Assembly: GCA_037953745.1 (NCBI GenBank)
Contig: JBAKBP010004265.1
Location: forward strand, 62,001 to 126,000
Origin: Lithodes maja
Lineage: Eukaryota; Arthropoda; Malacostraca; Decapoda; Lithodidae
Direction of reading: 5' to 3'
DNA length: 64,000 bases
Shown: positions 20,650 to 31,916 of the stretch, piece after piece
How the letters are laid out: each line of letters begins with the position of its first letter
Numbering within the stretch: position 1 is the stretch's first letter
The notes under the pieces: model-generated
Told to the model about the DNA's origin: nothing
The model's database searches: none
Seen by the model: the letters and a program-made list of their open reading frames with translations, nothing else
Translations under genes and position numbers: made by a program

Positions 20650-22290
20650 TTAAGTATTTTCTCATACTACGTTCAGTCTTTCTTGTATTGGAATCAGAAA
20701 CTAGATTGAAGGTAGCGATTATCTTCCGCACAGTCGGCGGCAAAAGTCTTGTCGCCACTCCTGCCTCACCGTGACCGCGATATTCATAGATTCGAAAATG
20801 TTAGGTATACAAAATGTACGTTACATATTGTTACCACCAGATGGCACACCGAGGTGTGTGGTTGTGAGGGTATAGAGTGATGGAGAGAAGGCTTTATAGC
20901 TGTTAGGTGGGAGAGGCGACACAACTTTTGTCACTGATAATACAGTAGTTTAATTCTTAGGGAACTTATATTTTGAAGCGGCCAGACATCAATTGGCGGT
21001 AAAAATTGACAACTATATCGCTTGTGTGACACCAGCAAATGGCTTACCACAATACTCATATTCAAGCTACAATACTTCACCTCCATATGAGTAAACCCAG
21101 TGTCAGGCATCCAATACTAGACTCATCGAGTCACTAAAGAAAATACTGTGTCCATTAACTCCCTAAAATCACGTAAGGTTAAGGCTTGTGGGTTAAATAA
21201 GGGTCGAGGTGCTAGTCAGCCGTCCTCTCAATTAACAACTTGCGAGTTTCGGGTTACTAGGAAATCAAGCTTTAAACATTATTTTTTAGACAATATGTAT
21301 AAGTTAATATGTTCATAGTACACATGCACATAAGTACATTAAATTAAACAATACAGCTATTTCCATCCATCAATAACCCCTTATGTGTTTGAATTTCTAG
21401 CTTGAACTTCATTATACCCTGAAACTCGCAAGCGGTAAATTCCATGTCCATATCATATATTCTTTACTAAATTTTGGCTGCCCATTCAAGTTGAGATTTA
21501 ATTGATTAAGATTAGATTAGATTTGTTATATAGTACATATGGTTATATTATGTTATATATACAGTATGTATCAATTGTGGTTCATACATATTTATTCGCA
21601 TGTAATATTTATATACTATATATATTTATATATATTATATATTCTGCATTTATATATATTTATACTAGTTAACATATATAATAATGCAACAATACATTAT
21701 CTGTTGTATTAAGAGAAAAAGAGTTATTTGAGCTGTACCCATGTGGTGCCAGGTCATAGCTAGTCAAGCCCTTCATGTGGTGCTCATGTGATCTTTTGTC
21801 AGCATAACGTGACTTCTAAGCCATGTAATGTAGTTCTGGTTGAATCTGTAACCAAGGTAGGTGAATTTGGTGATCTGGTGAATCTTAGGTCATGCCTCTC
21901 TTATCAAACCATAGCAAGTATTGGGTAGATATTTTGTAAGCAGCATGCTGACTGGTTTTACGTCATTTTTGGGGCGTAACTCGAGGTGATAAAGGCAGAG
22001 GATTTCGTGAAAGAGGTGTTGTATTGTGGGGTCCTCTATCAATTCATTAACTGGCAGCCCTGTGCACCTCCAGCCTCCACGAACGCCTGACATACCTATA
22101 CTCAATTTCATTATTAAGATGCGGAGCAGAATTTGTAAAGCTACTTAGAAGTTCAAAATAAACCAAGTTGTTCAAGTGAAGAATATCAGTTTCCTTCTAT
22201 TCTCACCATAATTGATATATAAACAGTGTTCCCTCAGCTATGACGGTGGTGGCAGTAATCACATATAATTCATCATTGAACACTTTGTAG
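20650..22290. other. No recognised gene
   Basis: AT-rich sequence with an ATATAT-rich microsatellite region (about 21600-21680). No protein frame over 75 codons resembles a family and no RNA gene was recognised. Confidence 0.5.
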
Positions 22291-22299
22291 ATTTGTGAA

Positions 22300-22575
22300 A
22301 GGGTTATCAGGCAACATAATATGATGTTTCTCGAAGCAAACTATGCTCTAAACAAAGGACAACATGGGTTCCAGCATGGCTGTTCATGACTTTCCCAGCT
22401 GTTACTCAATATATAATATATCCAAGAAGGCCAAAATACAGATGACATCTATCTCTACTTTGCTAAGGCCTTTGATACGGCGATCTCGGCATTCTCCTCA
22501 GGTGAAGGTATTGAGGAATAAGCTTTTACAACGGCACCTCGTATCTACATTCTACTTTTCCTATTTTTCTGAAGA
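22300..22575 (+). pseudogene. Second non-LTR reverse transcriptase relic
   Basis: With stops and indels the plus strand reads KGQHGFQHGCS, LSQLL, then YLYFAKAFDTA, matching the QHGFRxGRSCxSQLL...DVIYLDFAKAFD segment of jockey/CR1-type RTs. Only this ~80-residue part remains. Confidence 0.7.
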
Positions 22576-22835
22576 GTAGAGAGGGGAGAAGGGGTATTGG
22601 AGAAAGAGGAAGCTGTTCGAGTGGCTTTGTTGTGTGTTATTAGTCTATTAGTCTCCAACACAAACTAGGGCGCGTTCAAGAGCAGGACTTCGAACACTAC
22701 AGTATTCGTAGCGCTATTTGCAGCTTATGGAACGGCTTCGTTTGAAGCTCAAAACATTGATATGAGCGTTGTTTACATCTAAACAACTGCTACGATATTT
22801 ATCCATAAGTAATTAGGTATAAGCATGCTAGGCTA

Positions 22836-23281
22836 TTAACCCGTGGAGCCCCGGCTAGTTTTGTAATGTTTGTTCACCAGAACCCGGCCGGTTTTCAAAA
22901 AATGGTTTAATTCCAGAAACAATAGCGAATGGTTTAGGAATGAAGGAAAAACCACGAAAAACCGCTCAAAAAGCTTAAAGAATGGTCCTACAGAGCCCCC
23001 GAAAACGTATTTTACAAGAGTAAAAAATTGAAGGCAATTACCCCAAAAAACCAGGTTATTGCGCGCTCACGCGCACGCACATGGACTTTGAGAGTGTTCA
23101 ACCATCGGCACGGTTGCGTGGGATACGTACACAGTTCCCATACAAATCTGAGCCCTCTCGAGTGGCTACACCTGAGGTTACGGTCGGAGCAATTAGGGTG
23201 ACTCGTCAGACGCGTCGCTGGGGCTGTGCGTTACATACATCGCCGACGCGTCAGACGCGTCGCTGGGGCTGTACGGGTTAA
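22836..23281 (+). mobile_element. TTAA-flanked non-autonomous element, family B (copy 1)
   Basis: A 438-bp body between TTAA 22836-22839 and TTAA 23278-23281. The ends are CCCGTGGAGCCCC and GGGGCTGTACGGG, an 11/13 inverted repeat. Inside are an A-rich half and a GC-rich half with GACGCGTCAGACGCGTCGCT repeats. A copy of identical body length lies in the BEL integrase gene (43041-43478). No coding capacity. Confidence 0.93.
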
Positions 23282-23616
23282 ATTAAAGCTACTCATAGGC
23301 CTAAAATACATATAAATATTTAGTATTAACCATATGGTTTTATTACACTCTACAATAAAGAATAATTATGAAAGAAAGCTAATTCGTTCTTAAAATTTGT
23401 CATATTATATATATATTGTATGTATATACTCAGGCACATACCCCATTGCTGGGGGTGGTCAACTCTAAACAGAACCCGAACAAAAACCTTTAAAGTTCCA
23501 ATTCTTATGGGTCCGGGACCACTTTCGCGTTCCATCGCCCCTTTCTCTGTCTCGTTGAGTAGGAGAATTTTGCAATATAAATATATATATATATATACCG
23601 GTATATATATATCTAT

Positions 23617-24935
23617 CTATCTATTGCCTGACGCCGTGATCCCCGAAGGGGTGGCCACGAACGAACCGCCAGTCAGTCGATGCCCCTCCCCCCAACCAGC
23701 ACCGCCTTCGTTCATGTACTTCCTCACTCCATCCTTCCACCTCTCATTCGGTCTACCTCTCCCTCTCTGTCCCTCCACCTCGCTCTCGTACACCCTCTTA
23801 GTCATTCTCTCGCTTTCCATACGTTCCATATGGCCGAACCATCTCAAGTTGTTCCTTTTCACACTTTCCAGCACATCTACCTCCACACCACACCTCCTTC
23901 TTACTTCCTCATTAGTCTGTCTATCCCTCCCTGTAACTCCGCACGCACTTCTTAAGTAATTCATTTCCACTGCTCTCACTCTTGGTCTGAGTCTCTCAAC
24001 CAACGTCCATGCTTCGCTTCCGTAAGTCAGTGTCGGGATTACCACACTGTCATGCAAGGACTTCTTCACTTCCATACTGACCACCCTATTTCTTGTTACT
24101 GCTTTCAGCGTTCCTACAACCCTCTTCCCCTGTTGTACCCTCTCCCACACTTCTTCATCCATAGTCCCATCTTTACTCAACACACTGCCCAGATACTTAA
24201 AAGAGTTGACGATCTCAAGAGCCTGACCGTTCAGCTTCACCTCACACTCTATGACTTCACCCCTTTCGAAGACTATAACATTGCTCTTCCCCGCATTTAC
24301 CTTCAAATTCCGTTTTCCGCACACTGTTCCAAACTCATTTACCAGACCCTGCGACTCCCATTCATTATCACTCATCAGAACTGTATCATCCGCAAACAGC
24401 AGTATAGGTAGCTTCCACTCAATTCCCTCCCTTTTCAGCGATACACCAATATCCACTGCTCTTGATAGTATTTCTTTCATGACTCCATCCATATATACAG
24501 TAAACAACCACGGGGACATCACACACCCCTGTTTCAAACCAACATTCAGGTCAAAGAACTCGCTCTGCTCACTCTCCACACGTACTGCCGCCTTTGCACC
24601 CTCATACATGCTCTTCACTGCTTTCAGCAACTTGCCATCTACTCCGTATATTCTAAGTACTTTCCACAAACCTTCTCCATCCACTCTGTCATAGGCCTTC
24701 TCCAAGTCCAGAAAGGCAACATACACCTTTTGTTTCTTCTCCTGATATTTCTCCACAACACAATTCAGGATAAAAATCTGACCTACACATCTTCTTCCCT
24801 TCCTAAAACCTCCCTGCTCGTCGCCTATCCATTTCTCCATTCTCACTCTCACTCTCTCAATCACTACCCTACTGTATACCTTCCCTACTACGCTTAGACG
24901 ACATATTCCTCGGTGGTTACCTCACACTCCTCTTT
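23617..24935 (-). pseudogene. RTE-like reverse transcriptase and C-terminal domain
   Basis: The frame carries NHRGICRLS near its start, EQGGFRKGRRC, FLDLEKAYDRV, GLKQGCVMSPWLF, the catalytic FADDTVLMS (both aspartates kept), FKYLGSVLSKDG and the C-terminal LRWFGHMERM...RGRGRPNERW signature. It ends at a TAG embedded in the 3' microsatellite. The N-terminal side is separated from the upstream piece by a one-base indel near 24925-24935, so the enzyme is not produced as one protein. Confidence 0.85.
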
Positions 24936-25764
24936 CCCCTTTGCCCTTATATAGGGGGACTATTATGCCTGTCTTCCATTCATCAGGTGCACTCCCCTTC
25001 TCCCATGCTAGTTTGCACATTTTCCATACCCATTCGATCACTATCTCACCACCATACCTCAACATTTCCCCACACACTCCATCTGTTCCTGGTGCTTTCC
25101 CCAAGTTCACTCTTTTCATGGCTTCCCACACTTCTGACCTCCTGATCCCCACCTCCTCCTCCACTACTTCTCTTCTTCTCCCTTCCATACCATATCCAGC
25201 CATGTTTGCTGGCTTTTCATTCCTTACATTTAGCACCTCATTGAAGTACTCCCTCCATCTTTCGACTCTCTCTTGCTTCTCGGCTAGCATTCTCCCATTC
25301 TTATCTTTCACACCCTTACTGTTTCCCTTGCTACCTTCCCTAACTGTCTTGACTTCTTTCCAGAACAGTTTCTTACTCTCCCTCCATTTTACACTCAGAT
25401 TCCATCCAAATTCCTCATCTACTCTTCTCTTACTTTCCTTCACTACTGTCTTCACCACCCTCTTACTCTCCACGTACCTCGCTCGTTTTTGTCTCTCGAA
25501 ATCTTCATTTCCTCTACTACCCAACCACTCTCTATATGCTTTCTTCTTTTCTTCCACAGCTATTCTTACCTCTTCTGTCCACCATGCTGTACCTTTCACT
25601 CCCCTCCCTCTTCTCCTCACTCCACACACCTCCTCACATGCTGCACAGATCTCATCCTTAAATACCTTGCTCATCTCCTCCACTTCCAGGTCGAACCCAC
25701 CTAGTCGTCTTTCCACTGCTCTCCTGTACTCCTCCCTGACTTCCTCCTCCTGCAACCTCTCCAC
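24922..25764 (-). pseudogene. RTE-like linker and first RT motifs
   Basis: A highly charged linker rich in Glu, Lys and Arg (WWTEEVRIAVEEKKKAYREW, WREYFNEVLNVRNE) leads to LGKAPGTDGVCGEMLRYGG and IIVPLYKGKGERG, the first RT motifs. It is continuous with the downstream RT after a frameshift. Confidence 0.82.
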
Positions 25765-26389
25765 CCTCCTCTCGCCTCCCTCCAGCTCTCCTCACCCACT
25801 TCTTTTGTATCCTAACCTTAGCTACCACTACACAATGATCAGACAGACCCCCTCCAATACACCCTAGCATCCATCACAGATTTCTTCATTCGTTCATCCA
25901 CACATACATAATCAATCAATGACTTTCGTTCCACCACTGTCTTATCCTTCATCGTCAACATCCGTTTCCACGTGTACCTGTGGATCATTCTGTGTCGGAA
26001 GAAGGTGTTGGCTATCCACAGCCTCCTCCCCACACATACGTCCACAAGTGCACTACCATTCCCATTCACCTCTGATGGTACCCCCCACCCTCCCACCACT
26101 CCATCAACTTTCCTATCACCCACCTTACCATTCATATCCCCAATCAGAAATATTCTCTAGTTCTTGTCAAACTTCTCCAGGCACGCCTCCACATTCATCC
26201 AGAACTCCTCTTTCTTTCAAGTTTATCCTCTGTCGGGGCATACACGCATACAATCACCCATGTTTGTATTCCTACTTTCATTCTCACCCACACAATCCTT
26301 GAACCCACAGACCCATACTCTCTTACACATTCCTTCCATTTGCTACTTACAAACAAACACACACCTTCTCTCGCTGTTCCTTCACTCAC
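25765..26389 (-). pseudogene. RTE-like endonuclease fragments
   Basis: Pieces in different frames: REGVCLFVSSKW, VIVCVYAP (26195-26389), then NGKVGDRKVDGVVG, GRRLWIANTFF, IHRYTWKR, SLIDYVCVDERMK (25839-26135) and SDHCVVVAKVRI (25800-25840). These are the middle and C-terminal motifs of the EEP endonuclease. The N-terminal motifs are missing and frame breaks separate the pieces. Confidence 0.8.
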
Positions 26390-26455
26390 TCCAGCTGTAT
26401 ACAGGTATATGGCTAACTAAAATGCCTTCCCAGACTTCCGTCTAAACTAAATAAT

Positions 26456-27010
26456 GGGGAGGTGTGGTGGAGTGGTCTTGCCACTGGACTGGTAATCCAA
26501 TGGTCCCGGGTTCAAATCCCGATGTATCAATGGGAAGATATTATTGGGATGGAGCTTGTGCTGTACCTAGTATCAGTGCGTTACCACAAAGCTCACCGAA
26601 ACGCCAATAAAATACCCTCATTGTTCCCTGATTAACTCTCATTGTATGAATATTCCCATATTCAAAATATATGCTATAGGGGTGCAATACTTGGTAAGTT
26701 ATCTGCTCAACAGGTGGTGTTTGTGTGTGTGCAAGAGTGAGGGACCGAGTGTAGGGAGTGAGGCGGTGAAGCATGGGAGCTAGGTGGCTTCAGAGATGGG
26801 GTTGCTTCGGGCCATGAGTAAGCACCGTGCCTCATGCTAAGGCAAGATGACAGGTGCTCGTTGTACTCTACGTGCTTCACATGTCTCACTCCCTAGACTG
26901 GAACGAGACCTCACGGGCTTCACTGTTGATTGTACAGCGGTGAATGTTCAGGCTCTCAACCTATGCCCGAGAAGGAATAAGTTGGTGTATAGAAAAGAAA
27001 AAAAAAACAC
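26456..27010 (+). mobile_element. tRNA-derived SINE, copy 1
   Basis: The head (26465-26530) has a Pol III box A (TGGTGGAGTGG) and box B (GGTTCAAATCC). A unique ~450-bp body and an A-rich tail follow (26993-27006). The same unit lies reversed at 57575-58149 with a 35-base poly-T (tail) end. Two copies in opposite orientation with the same head, body and tail define the family. It encodes nothing; an RT from a LINE in trans would copy it. Confidence 0.85.
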
Positions 27011-27029
27011 CTTTCAGCTAAAGTTGTAG

Positions 27030-27520
27030 CCAATAATGTCCCGGCCAAAGGCTGATTTCTTCTTAGTTACAGACTCACTATCGCTCACCTAGATAAACAA
27101 TAACGGCTAAATTGTGTGAAGCGTCTTATTATCGTTTAACTAATGGGGTAAAACATCTATTCTCCAAACTAATGGAGCAAACTGGGGAAGTAAAAAAATA
27201 TCTGCCTCAGACCAAATAGGGTAAACTGCTGGGAGAAGCTCAGCCACCTAACAAGTAACCGGTACACCACCATCTACAGCTATAAGATTATGAAGAGGAA
27301 TATACATGACCTGCAGAATAAGCATTCAAAGAGAGGGAAACTCTGCTATGTGAAGTGTAATGCCCTCGAAAATGTCCCGCACCCACAATAATACTAACCC
27401 GAGTTGACGTCAGGTATAGCATAAAATAGTCGTAGATGGTAAGTCCAATAAACTCGTCACGTGAAAAACGCCACGAGACTATCACCTGGTTCTTAAAAAT
27501 CGGACTAAGGTTGCTATACT
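27030..27520. other. No recognised feature
   Basis: AT-rich unique-looking sequence without supported genes or repeats. Confidence 0.45.
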
Positions 27521-27529
27521 TTTAGTACG

Positions 27530-27720
27530 TCCGTGGTAGTACAGTGGGTTAGCGTGCGGGCCTGGTGGTGATGGTGGTGCGTCACTAACCAGGGTTCGAA
27601 CCCCACCCAAGGCATCTCAAAACCTGTGGGTTTTTAGGGGGGTTAAATTCCCTTCAGAGGTTCGTACCCCGCGCCAGGTACCAGGAATGGATCCTAAATG
27701 TGGACCTGGGGATATTTTAA
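27530..27720 (+). mobile_element. Second type of tRNA-derived SINE (head)
   Basis: Box A-like TAGTACAGTGG (27537-27547) and box B GGTTCGAACCC (27593-27603) with tRNA-like spacing. Downstream sequence CCCCGCGCCAGGTACCAGGAA gives no tRNA acceptor pairing, so it is a SINE-like derivative rather than a tRNA gene. No second copy is in the window and the 3' end is undefined. Confidence 0.55.
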
Positions 27721-27779
27721 TTCCTATTTAATCTGGAAAAACCTAGCATTTCATGAAGAGTGTAGGCTATAATAATCAT

Positions 27780-28130
27780 ATGTTTATTGCAGACTCAAAC
27801 ATTTAATTCACTGGGACTTGACTCTTCAACTGCATACAACAAGACCTGAGAGACATCACAGGATAAACGCTGCAGACACCTTCAGGAGAAAACTTGACGA
27901 CCGGTGGCTCAGAAAAATACCAGGCTACTCAAGCTCCAGCCACAGCACGCTGCCACAAATCAGCAAAGAGGCAGGAGAAATGGAGCGGTCAGAATATACT
28001 GGAGGTCGATCTCTTTAATTGGCGGAATTAACAAAAGTAAGAATAAGAAATCTACTTCAGGTGGGTTCTTGCTGGGGAGGACAATGGGAATAGACTCCAT
28101 GCTGCGTCCATAGCTCTACAGCTTCATGTG
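27780..28130 (+). pseudogene. Possible 3' end of a non-LTR RT gene
   Basis: A frame around 27840-28016 reads INAADTFRRKLDDRWLRKIPGY, resembling the C-terminal tail (…FKRxLDxxLxxIP…) of non-LTR RTs. No further motif is present. Low confidence. Confidence 0.3.
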
Positions 28131-28925
28131 TTATATCCGTTAATTTTAGGTTGAGTAGAAATCGTAACCTTTAGCCTCTATAACTATAAAAAGGACTAGA
28201 CAAATATTTTTAAGTATAGGTTAAAGCTACCCCTGCCTCCCACTTCTTGTAGCTTCGTAAACGAAGAGGTAAATATACTGGGTCCATCTTATTCCTGTAG
28301 CGTTGGGAACTGAACTGCCTGTATATCCCTATCCTCCCTACGGTGGTCTGTGGCAAATTTTATTGGGGTAATCCTCCATTCAAGAACATTGGCAGTTTGG
28401 CACTCTTAATTTCGGTGAAAAACGCGCCTCACGACGCTACAAATGTGGCTTACGTGAGGGTCTGATGGCGGTTAGGCCACATCCCAATTGGGCCGCCTGA
28501 CAGTCGGGTCGCCGCCCATGTAGTATTCGGGCGTACCACCCACTTTATTTACATTAATGTATGCCATGGGATACACTAATGGGGTGAGGGAGGCTTTGTC
28601 CATCCTCACCCCTTCATGACTTATTGTCATCATTATAAATATTGCCAGCAGGGGGGACTAATAACAAGTACGCCGCGGCCCAACACTGCCGCGGTCCAAC
28701 CGACTGTACACCTGCGGGAGTTGGCAACAATGCCATAACAAAAACAAGTTATTACCGGTCGATAATTATGTACAACTATTTTGACTTAACTCCGGTAATT
28801 GCTTGCACCCAATTAATAGCAAGGTAAGATTCATCACTATTTAATCAAAGTAGCCTAGGGGCGAGCCAATTACCAAAATGTCCGTATAGGCTATTACTAG
28901 GGTAAATCTGCAGATAAGGTCCAGT
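28131..28925. other. No recognised gene
   Basis: Mixed sequence. Around 28505-28545 and 28640 there are short similarities (TAGTATTCGGGCGTACCACCC, TTGCCAGCAGGGGG) to the 270-bp element at 52534/52993, so a degraded copy may be here. No coding region is supported. Confidence 0.35.
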
Positions 28926-29109
28926 AATGGTGGTTGTTAGTTTTACTTTGTTTGCAGGAGATGGTCGCCTCTTTCCCAGAAATATTCTATAAAAATATAC
29001 CTGGCTGTTCATCTACAGTTTTGTAGCCTAGATTAAATAATTACCAAAGTTAAAAATAATTAGGATAGCCTAGGCCTAGGCCCTAATTGGTAATTCTTCA
29101 GAACTGAGA
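28926..29109 (+). repeat. Dispersed repeat X, fragment ending at transposon
   Basis: CAGAAATATTCTATAAAAAT to TTGGTAATTCTTCAGAACTG is shared with 52890-52984 plus 53263-53290. Here it breaks at ACTGAGA (29103-29109), the target of the following transposon, and goes on at 31912. Confidence 0.7.
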
Positions 29110-29475
29110 CAGGGTGTCAAATGACGCTGGTTTTTTTGAGTGATAACGCAATGAACTTTTTGTATAATGATAACAGAAACTCCCCCGCCCCCCCCCCCCC
29201 CCCCCCCCCAAAAAAAAAGGGTAATTATCTTGAATAGACTCGCAGCCTTATTTGAGTGTTTTTTTGGCCAATTGTTTTTGGCAATGGTAGTTTTGATGCT
29301 ATTAGTTATAATTCCACTGTGGGAGAAACCCTATATAACCCCATTATCCAACAATCTTAAGATAACTCCCCCCGATAGTGGGGAGGGCTATGAAGATCAG
29401 GGAAAATGAGGGGTTAAAGTAATATAGTAAAATAATGAAGAATAGGAATGTGTGAAATGCCAAAAATGCCACTTT

Positions 29476-30062
29476 TCCGAAATCCGAGCCAAGTTTTGTC
29501 GAAACTTGGCTCGGATTTTCAATAATTTTAGAGACTCAAAAGACCATTTTCTAAAAATCCGAGCCAAGTTTTGTCGAAAGTTGGCTCGGATTTTGCATAA
29601 TTTCAGACAGTGAAAAGAGCATTTTCAAAAAATCCGAGCCAAGTTTTGTCGAAAGTTGGCTCGGATTTTCAATAATTTCAGAGACTCAAAAGAGCATTTT
29701 CTAAAAATCCGAGCCAAGTTTTGTCGAAACTTGGCTCGGATTTTGCATAATTTCAGACACTCAAAAGAGCATTTTCTAAAAATCCGAGCCAAGTTTTGTC
29801 GAAAGTTGGCTCGGATTGTCCATAATTTCAGAGACTCAAAAGAGCATTTTCTAAAAATCCGAGCCAAGTTTTGTCGAAAGTTGGCTCGGATTTTGCATAA
29901 TTTCAGACACTGAAAAGAGCATTTTCTAAAAATCCGAGCCAAGTTTTGTCGAAAGTTGGCTCGGATTTTCAATAATTTCAGAGACTCAAAAGCGCATTTT
30001 CTAAAAATCCGAGCCAAGTTTTGTCGAAACTTGGCTCGGATTTTGCATAATTTCAGACACTC
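29476..30062. repeat. 75-bp tandem repeat, each unit a hairpin
   Basis: Eight units start at 75-bp steps (29701, 29776, 29851 and so on). Each contains AATCCGAGCCAAGTTT, loop TGTCG, AAACTTGGCTCGGATT, a near-perfect 16-bp stem. In several units the stem has AAAGTT instead of AAACTT, giving one mismatch. Open frames on the minus strand (FRQNLARIFRKC repeats) follow from the 75-bp period, a multiple of three, and are not taken as genes. Confidence 0.93.
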
Positions 30063-30099
30063 AACATTCAAGGAGATTACACCAGGACTCTTCTTCCCT

Positions 30100-30775
30100 C
30101 TGACCAGGTATAGGCTATCCTAGTGTTTACTATCGTATACCCCTTTGAAAGGACATTAGCCTAACCTAACAACCTTACCTAACCTAACCTAGTATTATGG
30201 GTACCTAGGTTATAGCCCTTTGAAAGGACATTAGCCTAACCTAACAACCTTACCTAACCTAACCTAGTATTATGGGTGCCTATACCCCTTTGAAAGGACA
30301 TTAGCCTAACCTAACAACCTTACCTAACCAAACCTAGTATTATGGGTGGGGGCTGCCGCCCCCACACCCCCGCTATTTGACATCTTTTTGGTATTATGGG
30401 TGCCTATACCCCTTTGAAAGGACATTAGCCTAACCTAACAACCTTACCTAACCTAACCTAGTATTATGGGTGCCTATACCCCTTTGAAAGGACATTAGCC
30501 TAACCTAACAACCTTACCTAACCTAACCTAGTATTATGGGTAGACCCCCGCTATTTGACATCTTTTTGGTATTATGGGTGCCTATACCCCTTTGAAAGGA
30601 CATTAGCCTAACCTAACAACCTTACCTAACCTAACCTAGTATTATGGGTGCCTATACCCCTTTGAAAGGACATTAGCCTAACCTAACAACCTTACCTAAC
30701 CTAACCTAGTCCTAGTATTATGGGTGGGGGCTGCCGACCCCAAACCCCCGCTATTTGACATCTGTAGACAGATTT
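30100..30775. repeat. Telomere-like (CCTAA) array with CCCCTTTGAAAGGACATTAGCC spacer units
   Basis: About eight units of 70-76 bp, each with ACCTAACAACCTTACCTAAC plus ACCTAACCTAGTATTATGGG and a spacer containing CCCTTTGAAAGGACATTAG. Two or three units are interrupted by a GC-rich hairpin (GGGGGCTGCCGCCCCC) followed by ACCCCCGCTATTTGACATC. Related modules lie at 34240-34830, 38700-38780 and 39060-39170. Confidence 0.9.
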
Positions 30776-30793
30776 TTGGTGTATTAATACCAG

Positions 30794-31180
30794 TCAACTA
30801 ACGTACTGAGGCCAACATCGCACTGAAGGACTACATCTTGATAAGGTAATTTGTTTATGCAGAACCAATACACAAATATTGAGGACTTTGGGAATGGGGA
30901 TGTGGGCATTTTCAAAGAATGCGTCTTTCACAGCACTAACATTATACCTACATCGTGATTTCCTGAGTGCATGGTGAACGTATTCTTTATTCCGTTTGTC
31001 ACATCTATACTTCTTTTGTTGTCTATTTTCACTCACTTGCAATTCACTGCCACATGTAGTACACTTACCAGTTGCCAAGACTAACTTATGCTGAACAAGA
31101 AAATCCCATGTAGCTTCCTTGGTTCGCAAAATGTCCCCCAATTTCTGACAGGAGAGACTACAACCTGCACAAGCGGCCAT
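30794..31180 (-). pseudogene. IS1595/ISXO2-like transposase, N-terminal zinc-ribbon fragment
   Basis: The minus-strand frame from ATG 31180 encodes 128 aa. It reads ATWDFLVQHKLVLATGKCTTCGSEL, a CxxC zinc ribbon, then YRCDKRNKEYV, SAVKDAFFENAHIPIPKVLN and ICVLVLHKQIT. This order (CxxC, W/YRC, R-x-x-TFFE-x-SHLPL, hydrophobic helix) matches the N-terminus of ISXO2-like transposases (DDE_Tnp_IS1595; eukaryotic Merlin relatives). Homology stops there; the catalytic domain is absent and the telomere-like array begins about 20 bp downstream. The second half of the second zinc pair is not canonical (RCRY). Family call is by motif order only. Confidence 0.6.
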
Positions 31181-31182
31181 GA

Positions 31183-31700
31183 CAGTTACAAATCTGCCGG
31201 GCTGTTTGACGTTTCTGTCAGCTGAGAGAAGGAATGGCAACAATATGCGCCGATTCGTGCGCAAGAGCAAATATATGTAATAATACTAAAACTACAAGGG
31301 AAATGGGAAAGAAAAATGCCAGAAAGGATTGAACAAATACCGGCAAAACTATGAAACATAAATACAAGCACAATGTAATGTTGCAAATGTGTATATTAGA
31401 CATACAGTAACATCTTTGTAGAACATAACACTTTACCGTAGCGAGTGTACTCCATTGCGAACACGTCCGTAGCGGAGCTCTCAAGATTCCGGGAGTGAAG
31501 AAGAAGAGTTTGTTTACGCGCGGGACTCTATTTTTATCGACATAATCGAGAATTACAAAACTTATCAAAACTATTCTACCACAACGGAATCTATGTGAGT
31601 ATATTATAAGGATTCCATAGAGCTTCACTTTCCCTAATAAATTATGTATAATAACGCTGCGAGTCTATTCGGGATAATTATCAAAAAAAGGTAGGCTAGG
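31183..31700. other. 5' side of the TIR transposon, no gene
   Basis: Between the zinc-ribbon start and the right terminal region. T-rich on the minus strand with hydrophobic short frames not resembling proteins. Its outer part (31676-31907) is what the deletion derivative at 49925-50110 and 41354-41443 retained. Confidence 0.5.
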
Positions 31701-31916
31701 CTAAATTTACACAATTTTGGTCTCCATATTTTCCATCTTCATTGTTTTTTTTTTATTGCAGGAAATACTGTTTTAGACACCTAAATTCTCAAAAAAAAAA
31801 ACTGGGGGGCATGCCCCCTAGAGCTCGCGCCTTCGCCACGCTATAATGATAACAAAATAATAAACCATAATGATAACACAATTCATATTTTGTGGATTGA
31901 CACCCTGATTTACTGA

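Larger units (their letters stand above)
23610..26440 (-). mobile_element. RTE-like non-LTR retrotransposon, 5'-truncated, minus strand
   Basis: Endonuclease fragments (25840-26389), a linker and RT (23617-25764) lie in this order on the minus strand. The coding end runs straight into a TAGA/ATAG microsatellite (23605-23635) instead of poly-A, as is usual for RTE-type elements. The 5' end is lost near 26440, where a SINE begins at 26456. Several frame breaks make it inactive. The clade is inferred from the 3' end and RT motifs. Confidence 0.8.
29110..31907 (-). mobile_element. TIR DNA transposon with zinc-ribbon fragment and telomere-like arrays
   Basis: The ends are CAGGGTGTCAAATGACGCTG (left) and the complement of CAGGGTGTCAATCCACAAAA (right). 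ACTGAGA flanks the left end directly (29103-29109) and recurs at 31912-31918 after four extra bases (ATTT). The interior holds a hairpin tandem array (29476-30060), a telomere-like array (30100-30775) and a minus-strand zinc-ribbon gene fragment (30794-31180). A deletion derivative with both ends is at 41354-41443 plus 49925-50210. Superfamily is uncertain: the gene looks IS1595/Merlin-like, while CAGGG ends recall hAT. The DDE domain is missing, so it is non-autonomous now. Confidence 0.8.

Noticed and set aside
23680..26445. Plus-strand frames rich in Ser, Pro, Thr, His (for example 24941-25867)
   Set aside because: They are antisense shadows of the RTE-like endonuclease-RT pseudogene on the minus strand.
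26465..26530. tRNA gene
   Set aside because: Box A and B are present but there is no complementary acceptor stem, and the sequence continues into a shared SINE body with an A-rich tail.
29625..30071. 148-codon minus-strand frame with FRQNLARIFRKC repeats
   Set aside because: It is the translation of the 75-bp hairpin tandem repeat; the period is a multiple of three, so it stays open by construction.
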